A stretch of DNA of 64,000 nt from Chrysemys picta bellii (taxonomy: Eukaryota; Chordata; Testudines; Emydidae). Position 1 is the first letter of the stretch; every line of letters starts with the position of its first letter. This document shows positions 50,086 to 60,131 of the stretch, piece after piece. The stretch is taken from positions 24,959 to 88,958 of the forward strand of contig NW_027052955.1 in assembly GCF_011386835.1 (NCBI RefSeq), given 5' to 3'. The position numbers and the translations under genes were made by a program. The notes below the pieces were generated by a model. The model searched no databases, had not been told where the DNA came from, and was given only the letters and a program-made list of their open reading frames with translations.

Positions 50086-52767
50086 ATGCAAGGCACTGCA
50101 TTTAGCCGTATGGAATGGAAATCTATCAACCTCATGAAGAAACTTGCACAAATACAGACAGATATCATCTTCCTTTCCAAATGCAAACGGATGGACATCA
50201 TACCAAATGGACTGAAGGTGAAAAATCCATTGCTATCTACATACTGCACAGACCACAGTGAGAGATTATGCCATACATTATCAAAGAAACTGAGGAACCA
50301 CCTGATCAGCATCCTATACAGCAAACAGAAAAACATCAAGAAAGAGCTCTCCAACCTGGAGACTTTCATAAATAACCAACCCTCCACACAAATGGACTTT
50401 ACTAAAATAAGACAGGAGATCTACGTTACACACCTCACCTCTCTACAAAGGAAAAAGGACCGTAAGCTGTCTAAAATCCTACCTGCCACATGGGGCCACA
50501 ACAGGGGTACCCCGAACTCACCCAGCAATATCGTCAATTTATCCAGCTACACACTCAACCCAGCAGAAGAGTCTGTCCTATCTCGGGGACTCTCCTTTTG
50601 CCCCAGCACCCCCACGAACATGATACAGTTCTGTGGTGATCTGGAAGCCTACTTTCGCCGCCTCCGACTCAAAGAATACTTTCATGATAACACTGAACAG
50701 CGCACTGATACACAGATACCCTCCCACCAACAACACAGGAAGAAGAACTCCACATGGACTCCTCCTGAGGGTCGAAATGACAGTCTGGACCTATACATAG
50801 AATGCTTCCGCCGACGTGCACCGGCAGAAATTGTGGAAAAACAACATCGCTTGCCTCATAACCTAAGTCGTGCAGAACGCAATGCCATCCACAGCCTCAG
50901 AAACCACCCTGACATTATCATCAAAGAGGCTGATAAAGGAGGTGCTGTTGTCATCATGAACAGGTCTGACTACCAGAAGGAGGCTGCCAGACAACTCTCC
51001 AATACCAAATTCTACAGGCCGCTTTCCTCAGATCCCACTGAGGAATACACTAAGAAACTGCACCATCTACTCAGGACACTCCCTACACTAACACAGGAAC
51101 AAATCAACATACCCTTAGAGCCCCGACCGGGGTTATTCTATCTACTACCTAAGATCCACAAACCTGGAAATCCTGGACGCCCCATCATCTCGGGCATTGG
51201 CACTCTCACTGAAGGACTGTCTGGATATGTGGACTCCCTACTCAGACCCTACGCCACCAGCACTCCCAGCTATCTCCGTGACACCACAGATTTCCTGAGA
51301 AAACTACAATGCATTGGTGACCTCCCAGAAAACACCATCCTAGCCACCATGGATGTAGAGGCTCTCTACACAAACATCCCGCATACAGATGGAATACAAG
51401 CTGTCAGGAACAGTATCCCTGATGATGACACAGCACAACTTATTGCTGAGCTCTGTGACTTTATCCTCACGCACAATTATTTCAAATTTGGTGACAATAT
51501 ATACCTCCAGACCAGTGGCACCGCTATGGGCACCCGCATGGCCCCACAATATGCCAACATTTTTATGGCTGACCTGGAACAACGCTTCCTCAGCTCTCGT
51601 CCACTCATGCCCCTTCTCTACCTACGCTATATTGATGACACCTTCATCATCTGGACCCATGGGAAGGAGGCTCTGGAAGAATTCCACCATGCTTTCAACA
51701 GCTTCCACCCCACCATCAGCCTCAGCCTGGACCAATCTACACGGGAGGTCCACTTCCTGGACACCACCGTACAAATAAGCGATGGCCACATTAACACCAC
51801 CCTATACCGAAAGCCCACCGACCGCTACGCCTACCTTCATGCCTCCAGCTTCCACCCCGGTCACACCACACGATCCATCGTCTACAGCCAAGCACTGAGG
51901 TACAATCGCATCTGCTCCAACCCCTCAGACAGAGACCAACACCTACAAGATCTTCACCAAGCATTCTCAAAACTACGATACCCACACAAGGAAATAAAGA
52001 AACAAATCAACAGAGCCAGACGTGTACCCAGAAGACTCCTGCTACAAGACAGGCCCAGAAGAGAAACCAACAGAACTCCACTGGCCATCACCTACAGTCC
52101 TCAGCTTAAACCTCTCCAACGCATCATCAGTGATCTACAACCCATCCTGGACAATGATCCCTCACTTTCACAGACCTTGGGAGGCAGGCCAGTCCTCGCC
52201 CACAGACAACCTGCCAACCTTAAGCATATTCTCACCAGCAACCACGCATCGCACCATAACAACTCTAACTCAGGAACCAACCCATGCAACAAACCTCGAT
52301 GCCAACTCTGCCCACATATCTACACCAGCAACACCATCACTGGACCTAACCAGATCAGCTACAACATCACCGGCTCATTCACCTGCACGTCCACCAATGT
52401 TATATATGCCATCATATGCCAGCAATGCCCCTCTGCTATGTACATTGGCCAAACTGGACAGTCACTACGCAAGAGGATAAATGGACACAAGTCAGATATC
52501 AGGAATGGCAATATACAAAAACCTGTAGGAGAACACTTCAACCTCCCTGGCCACACAATAGCAGATGTTAAGGTAGCCATCTTACAGCAAAAAAACTTCA
52601 GGACCAGACTCCAAAGAGAAACTGCTGAGCTTCAGTTCATCTGCAAATTTGACACCATCAGATCAGGATTAAACAAAGACTGTGAATGGCTATCCAACTA
52701 CAGAAACAGTTTCTCCTCCCTTGGTGTTCACACCTCAACTGCTAGCAGAGCACCTCACCCTCCCTGA
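50086..52767 (+). CDS. PLE polyprotein copy 4: reverse transcriptase + GIY-YIG endonuclease
   Basis: 893 codons, open, with all RT (Asp423, YIDD) and GIY-YIG residues present. The only private amino-acid change I noticed is Ala383 to Asp. It shares Glu528/Phe533/Ser545 with copy 1, Pro343 with copy 3 and Cys183 with copy 2. It is followed by the last spacer, which is cut at ctctgttgc (52,917), where macrosatellite sequence resumes, so this unit carries the array's 3' terminus. Confidence 0.93.
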   Translation: MQGTAFSRMEWKSINLMKKLAQIQTDIIFLSKCKRMDIIPNGLKVKNPLLSTYCTDHSERLCHTLSKKLRNHLISILYSKQKNIKKELSNLETFINNQPSTQMDFTKIRQEIYVTHLTSLQRKKDRKLSKILPATWGHNRGTPNSPSNIVNLSSYTLNPAEESVLSRGLSFCPSTPTNMIQFCGDLEAYFRRLRLKEYFHDNTEQRTDTQIPSHQQHRKKNSTWTPPEGRNDSLDLYIECFRRRAPAEIVEKQHRLPHNLSRAERNAIHSLRNHPDIIIKEADKGGAVVIMNRSDYQKEAARQLSNTKFYRPLSSDPTEEYTKKLHHLLRTLPTLTQEQINIPLEPRPGLFYLLPKIHKPGNPGRPIISGIGTLTEGLSGYVDSLLRPYATSTPSYLRDTTDFLRKLQCIGDLPENTILATMDVEALYTNIPHTDGIQAVRNSIPDDDTAQLIAELCDFILTHNYFKFGDNIYLQTSGTAMGTRMAPQYANIFMADLEQRFLSSRPLMPLLYLRYIDDTFIIWTHGKEALEEFHHAFNSFHPTISLSLDQSTREVHFLDTTVQISDGHINTTLYRKPTDRYAYLHASSFHPGHTTRSIVYSQALRYNRICSNPSDRDQHLQDLHQAFSKLRYPHKEIKKQINRARRVPRRLLLQDRPRRETNRTPLAITYSPQLKPLQRIISDLQPILDNDPSLSQTLGGRPVLAHRQPANLKHILTSNHASHHNNSNSGTNPCNKPRCQLCPHIYTSNTITGPNQISYNITGSFTCTSTNVIYAIICQQCPSAMYIGQTGQSLRKRINGHKSDIRNGNIQKPVGEHFNLPGHTIADVKVAILQQKNFRTRLQRETAELQFICKFDTIRSGLNKDCEWLSNYRNSFSSLGVHTSTASRAPHPP

Positions 52768-52828
52768 TTGAACTAACCTCGTTATCTCCACACTGATATA
52801 TACCTGCCTCTGGAGATTTCCATTACTT

Positions 52829-52869
52829 GCATCTGAAGAAGTGAGGTTCTGACCCACGAAAGCTTATGC
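52829..52869 (+). ncRNA. Hammerhead-ribozyme-like motif 5
   Basis: Same sequence as motif 1, downstream of copy 4 and 48 bases before the end of the array. It would define the 3' end of the last unit's transcript. Confidence 0.5.
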
Positions 52870-52917
52870 TCCCAGTACTTCTGTTAGTCTCAAAGGTGCC
52901 ACAGGACCCTCTGTTGC

Positions 52918-55900
52918 CCTTTGTGGGAAGTTCATCGAAAACTGTGGGGTTGAAATAGTGCTTCGACACCATTGACACTAGATGCTGCCATCGTGTGGCT
53001 TAGCATTAGTGTCTGGGATGACTTGGGGCAAGATCTCAACCTCCCCGCAACCCACTTCACTGCTGCCAGAATCCCTCCTGGATCAGCTGTCAAGGACACC
53101 GACGGGGAGGTAGCAGGAACTCACCCTACAAGGAGGGGGGTGGACACTGGAGGTTACTAGAAAGGAGAAGACTCCATTCTGGGGTTGAGGAGGTGAATTC
53201 ATCCCTCAGTGGTGGGCAGGTGCTGGGTGGAAATACTGCTGGTTCCATTTGCCCTTAATTCCTCCTGATTCCTCGGAGCGTTTGAGTCTCTGACAGGTTT
53301 TCGTTCCCTTGCAGCAGGAGGACGTCATGGCCAGAGTGATGCACCAGCTCCGCATCATCCGGCACTTGCGCCAGGTGCCTGAGACACTGCAGGGGCTGCG
53401 CCTCTGAGGCCTTCAGGAACTCCCGCTCCCTGCTGCAGGTACTGCTCTGGCTGATTGTAAATGGGGAGCTAGTGGAAGGGGAAATGGAGCCCCCTGGCAT
53501 TCACTAAAAGGGAAAGTGGTGGATTCTCCATCTCTTGATGTCATTGAATGAAACTAGATGCCTTTCTGGAATGTGCGTGCCCAAAAAGTAACTATTGTAC
53601 TATACAGGAAGCCTATGATATGCAGGGGGTTAGACTAGATACTCTAAAGGTCTCTTCTGACCATAAAGTCTACTAATTTTGGAAACTCTGAGTGTAGCAT
53701 TGGGAGCAGCCTCTGATGTTTTACTGTCTAGCCGGCTTGCTTCCTAGAATGAGGGCGCATTGAGTGGGGTGATCCACAGAGAGTAGCTCAAACCTTCAAA
53801 GTGTCAGGCCAGAATCAGGACATTAGCACTTCAGAGGATGGGTGGCTGTGGCAGTGACATCACAAAAGCCTTTTGCAGGACCTCAGCTTATTGGTCAAAT
53901 GTGTTAGGGAGGTGGTGACCTCAGAGAGAGATGCTGACATCAGAGAGAGATGCTGACATGAGGGCCAGGGAAACCTCAGAGACCCCTGTTGCTTTGCTTC
54001 AGCAAGTCTCCTCCTTGAGGTCTCTCTTTGAGGGAAGTAAGTGACTCGGAGAGGTTTGTATCCTGTTCAGTCTGATCCACCTGGTGCCAGCTGAATTCTA
54101 GGCATGGAAAACACTAGTTCAAGGTGGCAGAATTTTATTCCCTCCCTGTGATTTTGTCCCGTAGAATCACTGGGGACATTAGTGTTTGTCCTTTTCGTTT
54201 TACCTTTTCCTCCCTCCTTCCTTCCTTTCTCTTCATCTCTTACTTCTTTTGTCCTTTCTCCTGTTCCCCTCCCACCACCAGGAGTGGTTTGTGTGTGTGT
54301 GTGTGTTGCTTGGGGTGCTCTTCACCTCCCCTTTTGGGAAGTTAATCCAAAACTGTGGGGTTGAAATAGTGCTTGGACTCCACTGACACTAGATGCTGCC
54401 ATCGTGTGGATTAGCATTGGTGTCTGGGATGACTTGGGGCAAGATCTCAACCTCCCCGGAACCCACTTCACTGCTGGCAGAATCCCTCCTGCCCCCCCTG
54501 CTAGAGCCGCCTCCCTGGCCAACCTGGGTGGGGGTGGAGAAGAGGGTTCTGATAACTTGAGGTGTGGTTTGGAGGTGGAACAGCTGTCAAGGGCACTGAG
54601 GGGGAGGTAGCAGGAGCTCACCCCAGAAGGAGCGGGGTTGGCACTGGAGGTTACTAGAAAGGACAAGAAGACTCCATTCTGGGGTTCAGGAGGTGAATTC
54701 ATCTCTCAGTGGTGTTCAGGTGCTGAGTGGAAATACTGCTGGTTCCAGGTGCCCTTAAATCCCCCAGATTCCTCGGGGCGTTTGAGTCTCTGACAGGTTC
54801 TCGTTCCCTTGCAGGAGGAGGACGTCACGGCCAAAGTGATGCACCCGCATCATCCGCCACTTGCGCCAGGTGCCTGAGACACTGCAGAGGCTGCGCCTCT
54901 GAGGCCTTCAGCAACTCCCGCTCCCTGCTGCAGGTACTGCTCTGTCTCCCTGTAAATGTCGAGCTAGTGGAAGGGGAAATGGAGCCCCCTGGCCCTCACT
55001 AAAAGGGAAAGTGATGGATTCTCCATCTCTTAATGTCATTTAATTTAGACTAGATACCTTTCTGGAATGTTTGTGCCCAAAAAGTAACTATTGTACTATA
55101 CAGGAAGCCCATGATATGCAGGGGCTTAGATTAGATGCTCTAAAGGTCTCTTCTGGCCATAAAGTGTAGTAATTTTGGAAACACGGAGTGTAGCATTGGG
55201 AGCAGCCTCTGATGTTTTACTGTCTAGCCGGCTTGCTTCCTAGAATGAAGACCCATTGAGTGGGGTGATTCACACAGAGTAGCTCAAACCTTCAAAGTGT
55301 CAGGCCAGCAGGAGGACATTAGCACTTCAGGGTTTGGTTGGGTGTGGCAGTGACATCACAAAGGCCTTTTGCAGGACGTCAGCTTATTGGTCAAATGTGT
55401 TAGGGAGGTGGTGATCTCAGAGAGAGATGCTGACATCAGAGAGAGATGCTGACATGAGGGCCAGGGAAACCTCAGAGACCCCTCTGGCTTTGCTTCAGCA
55501 AGTCTCCTCCTTGAGGTCTCTCTTTGAGGAAAGTAAGTGCCTCGGAGAGGTTTGTATCCTGTTCAGTCTGATCCACCTGGTGCCAGCTGAATTGTAAGCA
55601 TGGAAAACACTAGTTCAAGGTGGCAGAATTTTATTCCCTCCCTGTGATTTTGTCCCGTAGAATCACTGGGGACATTAGTGTTTGTCCTTTTCATTTTACC
55701 TTTTCCTCCCTCCCTCCTTCCTTTCTCTTCATCTCTTACTTCTTTTGTCCTTTCTCCTGTTCCCCTCCCACCACCGGGAGTGGTTTGTGTGTGTGTGTGT
55801 GTTTGTGTGTTGCTGGGGGTGCTCTTCACCTCCCTTTGTGGGGAGTTCATCCAAACCTGTGTGGTTGAAATAGTGCTTGGACTCCACTGACACTAGATGC

Positions 55901-56436
55901 TGCCATCGTGTGGATTAGCATTGGTGTCTGGGATGACTTGGGGCAAGATCTCAACCTCCCCGGAACCCACTTCACTGCTGGCAGAATCCCTCCTGCCACC
56001 CCTGCTAGAGCCGCCTCTCTGGCCAACCTGTGGCTTTGCTTCAGCAAGTCTCCTTCTCGAGGTTTCTCTTGAGGACTGAGAGAGTATTAGGATTCACGTA
56101 TTTGAGTGAGAGCAGGAGCCTCTTTCGAGTTGTCTCCTTTCCTTTTACTGATTTTACTAGAAAACAGACATCCCTGTTTAGAAAGCAAGAGCCTCCAAGA
56201 GGTTTTGGAACCTGCTCAGTCTGATCCATCTGGTGCCAGCTGAATTCTAGGCATGGAAAACACTAGTTGAAGGTGGCAGAATTTTAATCCCTCCCTGTAA
56301 TATTGTCTGGTAGAATCACTGGGGACATTAGTGTTTGTCCTTTTCGTTTTACCTTTTCCTCCATCCCTCCTTCCTTTCTCTTTATCTCTTACTTCTTTTG
56401 TCCTTTCTCTTGTTCCCCTCCCACCACCAGGAGTGG

Positions 56437-56505
<69 letters not shown>

Positions 56506-57634
56506 GTGTTGCTGGGGGTGCTCTTCACCTCCCCTTGTTGGGAGTTGATCCAAAACTGTATGGTTGAAATAGTGCTTGGACTCCACTGACACTAGATGCT
56601 GCCATCGTGTGGTTTAGCATTAGTGTCTGGGATGACTTGGGGCAAGATCTCAACCACCCCGCAACCCACTTCACTGCTGCCAGAATCCCACCTGCCCCCC
56701 CTGCTAGAGCCGCCTCCCTGCCCAACCTGGGTGGGGGTGGAGAAGAGGGTTCTGATAACTTGAGCTGTGGTTTGGAGGTGGAACAGCTGTCAAGGGCACT
56801 GAGGGGGAGGTAGCAGGAGCTCACCCTACAAGGACGGGGGTTGGCACTGGAGATTACTAGAAAGGAGAAGACGACTCCATTCTGGGGTTCAGGAGGTGAA
56901 TTCATCCCTCAGTGGTGGGCAGGTGCTGGGTGTAAATAGTGCTGGTTCCAGGTGTCCTTAATTGCCCCTGATTCCTCGGGGCATTTGAGTCTCTGACAGG
57001 TTCTCGTTCCCTTGCAGGAGGAGGACGTCACGGCCAAAGGGATGCACCAGCTCCGCATCATCCGGCACTTACGCCATGTGCCTGAGACACTGCAGGGGCT
57101 GTTCCTCTGAGGCCTTAGCAACTCCCTCTCCCTGCTGCAGGTACTGCTCTGGCTCACTGTAAATGGGGAGCTAGTGGAAGGGGAAATGGAGCCCCCTGGC
57201 ACTCACTAAAAGGGAAAGTGGTGGATTCTCCAACTCTTGATGTCATTGATTGAAGACTAGATGCCTTTCTGGAATGTGTGTGCCCAAAAAGTAACTATTG
57301 TACTATACTGGAAGCCTATGATATGGAGGGGGTTAGATGAGATGCTGTAAAGGTCTCTTCTGGCCAGAAAGTCTCCTACTTTTGGAAACACTGAATGTAG
57401 TATTGGGAGCAGCCTCTGATGTTTTACTGTCTAGCTAGCTTGCTTCCTAGAATGAAGACGAATTTTGTGGTGTGATCCACAGAGCGTAGCTCAAACCTTC
57501 AAAGTGTTAGGCCAGCAGCAGGACATGAGCACTTTAGGGTTTGGTTGGGTGTGGCAGTGATATCACAAAGGCTTTTTCAAGGACCTCAGCGTACTGGTCA
57601 AAGGTGTTAGGGAGGTGGTGACCTCAGAGAGAGA
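52918..57634 (+). repeat. Macrosatellite block, forward units
   Basis: A partial unit (52,918-53,995) has a small deletion near 53,081. A complete 1,496-bp unit (53,996-55,491) follows, then a truncated unit (55,492-56,036) cut after ggccaacctg and joined to the next anchor at 56,037. The last unit is interrupted at 57,635 by CR1-A copy D. Exon-like blocks lie at 53,315, 54,815 and 57,018. (TG)n tracts lie at about 54,291-54,306, 55,788-55,810 and 56,437-56,510. A region near 55.0-56.03 kb is a near-exact duplicate of 19.48-20.51 kb. No supported gene. Confidence 0.85.
56437..56510 (+). repeat. Compound (TA)n(TG)n microsatellite
   Basis: About 74 bases: a short TATATA run followed by TG repeats with a single TTTG interruption, at the standard microsatellite position of the unit. 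Confidence 0.95.
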
Positions 57635-60010
57635 ATGACTTCTCGTGTCTTGCTCACAACACACCTGTTAATACATCCCAGAATCAGGTTTGCTTTTTTT
57701 GCAACAGCATCACACTGTTGACTCATATTTAGCTTGTGGTCCACTATAACCCCGAGATCCCTTTCTGCCGTACTCCTTCCTAGACAGTCTCTTCCCATTC
57801 TGTATGTGTGAAACTGATTGTTCCTTCCTAAGTGGAGCACTTTGCATTTGTCTTTGTTAAACTTCATCCTGTTTAACTCAGACCATTTCTCCAATTTGTC
57901 CAGATCATTTTGAATTATGACCCTGTCCTCCAAAGCAGTTGCAATCCCTCCCAGTTTGGTATCATCCGCAAACTTAATAAGCGTACTTTCTATGCCAATA
58001 TCTAAGTCGTTGATGAAGATATTGAACAGCGCCGGTCCCAAAACAGACCCCTGCGATACCCCACTCGTTATGGCTTTCCAGCAGGATTGGGAACTATTAA
58101 TAACAACTCTCTGAGTACGGTTATCCAGCCAGTTATGCACCCACCTTATAGTAGCCCCATCTAAATTGTATTTGCCTAGTTTATCAATAAAAATATCATG
58201 CGAGACCGTAACAAATGCCTTACTAAGGTCTAGGTATACCACATCCACAGCCTCACCCTTATCCACAAGGCTCGTTATCCTATCAAAGAAAGCTATCAGA
58301 TTGGTTTGACATGATTTGTTCTTCACAAATCCATGCTGGCTGTTCCCTATCACCTTACCACCTTCCAAGTGTTTGCAGATGATTTCCTTAATTACTTGCT
58401 CCATTATCTTCCCTGGCACAGAAGTTAAACTCACTGGGGTCTGTAGTTTCCTGGGTTGTTTTTATTTCCCTTTTTATAGATGGGCACTATATTTGCCCTT
58501 TTCCAGTCTTCTGGAATCTCTCCCGTCTCCCATGATTTTCCAAAGATAATAGCTAGAGGCTCAGATACCTCCTCTATTAGCTCCTTGAGTATTCTAGGAT
58601 GCATTTCATCAGGCCCGGGTGACTTGCAGGCATCTAACTTTTCTAAGTGATTTTTAACTTGTTCTTTTTTTATTTTATCTGCTAAACCTACCCCCTTCCC
58701 ATTAGCATTCACTATGTTAGGCATTCCTTCAGACTTCTCGGTGAAGACCGAAACAAAGAAGTCATTAAGCATCTCCGCCATTTCCAAGTTTCCTGTTACT
58801 GTTTCTCCCTCTTCACTAAGCAGTGGGCCTACCCTGTCTTTGGTCTTCCTCTTGCTTCTAATGTATTGATAAAAAGTCTTCTTGTTTCCCTTTATTCCCG
58901 TAGCTAGTTTGAGCTCATTTTGTGCCTTTGCCTTTCTAATCTTGCCCCTGCATTCCTGTGTTGTTTGCCTATATTCATCCTTTGTAATCTGTCCCAGTTT
59001 CCATTTTTTATATGACTCCTTTTTATTTTTTAGATCATGCAAGATCTCATGGTTAAGCCAAGGTGGTCTTTTGCCACATTTTCTATCTTTCCTAACCCGC
59101 GGAATAGCTTGCTTTTGGGCCCTTAATAGTGTCCCTTTGAAAAACTGCCAACTCTCCTCAGTTGTTTTTCCCCTCAGTCTTGATTCCCATGGGACCTTAC
59201 CTATCAGCTCTCTGGGCTTACCAAAATCTGCCTTCCTGAAATCCATTGTCTCTATTTTGCTGTTCTCCCTTCTACCCTTCCTTAGAATTGCAAACTCTAT
59301 GATTTCATGATCACTTTCACCCAGGCTGCCTTCTACTTTCAAATTCTCAACGAGTTCCTCCCTATTTGTTAAAATCAAGTCTAGAACAGCTTCCCCCCAG
59401 TAGCTTTTTCAACCTTCTGAAATAAAAAGTTGTCTCCAATGCAGTCCAGGAATTTGTTGGATAGTCTGTGCCCCGCTGTGTTATTTTCCCAACATATAGC
59501 CGGATAGTTGAAGTCCCCCATCACCACCAAATCTTGGGCTTTGGATGATTTTGTTAGTTGCTTAAAAAAAGCCTCATCCACCTCTTCCACCTGGTTAGGT
59601 GGCCTGTAATAGACTCCTAGCATGACATCTCCCTTGTTTTTTACCCCTTTTAGCCTAACCCAGAGACTCTCAACACTTCCGTCTCCTATGTCCATCTCTA
59701 CCTCAGTCCAAGTGTGTACATTTTTAATATACAAGGCAACACCTCCTCCCTTTTTCCCCTGTCTATCCTTCCTGAGCAAGCTGTACCCATCCACACCAAC
59801 ATTCCAATCATGTGTATTATCCCACCAAGTTTCAGTGATGCCAACAATGTCATAGTTGTATTTATTTATTAGCACTTGCAGTTCTTCCTGCTTATTCCCC
59901 ATACTTCTCGCATTTGTATATAGACATCTAAGATACTGGTTTGATCTTTCCTCCCAGTTTTGTCCTGACCCTCCTTTCCCTCTGACAATATAGCCCACAC
60001 TCCCTCTCAT
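57607..60010 (-). pseudogene. CR1-A ORF2, copy D, frameshifted and 3'-deleted
   Basis: The endonuclease frame (60,010-59,381) ends at the same KATGGKLF deletion as copies A and B. The SDHE-linker frame (59,378-58,431) ends at the common NYRPQ break and has Leu to Pro (GKPRELIG) and Leu to Arg (AIPRVRK) changes. The RT frame (58,434-57,607) has motif A as LDLSKAFV (Asp to Val), SGVSQGS and FADD, then passes into matrix sequence after SKTREVIL. An in-frame ATG at 60,010 arises from a private substitution. Confidence 0.88.
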
Positions 60011-60131
60011 TTTTGACCCATCTCCCCGGTCTCCATGTTCCCCACTTACCTGTGGGCTTTGCTCACCTGTCCCCGTCGAACCTAGTTTAAAGCCCTCCTC
60101 ACTAGGTTAGCCAGTCTGTGTCCAAAGGTAC
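57635..60131 (-). mobile_element. CR1-A LINE, copy D, 3'-truncated
   Basis: This has the same 5' flank and truncation point as copies A-C. At the 3' side the element is cut within the reverse-transcriptase C-terminal region and joins the unit at gacctcagagagagaatgac, a junction with a few bases of overlap. About 550 bases of the element plus part of the unit are lost. Confidence 0.92.

Larger units (their letters stand above)
40783..52917 (+). mobile_element. Penelope-like element tandem array, ~4.2 copies, period 2,880 bp
   Basis: A 5'-truncated partial copy (from about 40,820) is followed seamlessly by four full units. ORF starts are at 41,446, 44,326, 47,206 and 50,086, exactly 2,880 apart. 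Each unit is a 2,682-base ORF plus a 198-base spacer with a hammerhead-like motif. The array ends at ctctgttgc (52,917), close to the natural 3' end seen in the old copy at 18.2 kb. It has no target duplication: the left flank is the CR1-tail part of a unit and the right flank the post-microsatellite part. Head-to-tail copies are typical of PLEs, but four intact ones are unusual. Confidence 0.93.

Noticed and set aside
40783..52917. Reading the four repeats as a bacterial-type retron or DGR, or as a CRISPR-like array
   Set aside because: The repeat is 2.88 kb and encodes a PLE-type RT with GIY-YIG; flanks are CR1 and satellite. Nothing prokaryotic is present.
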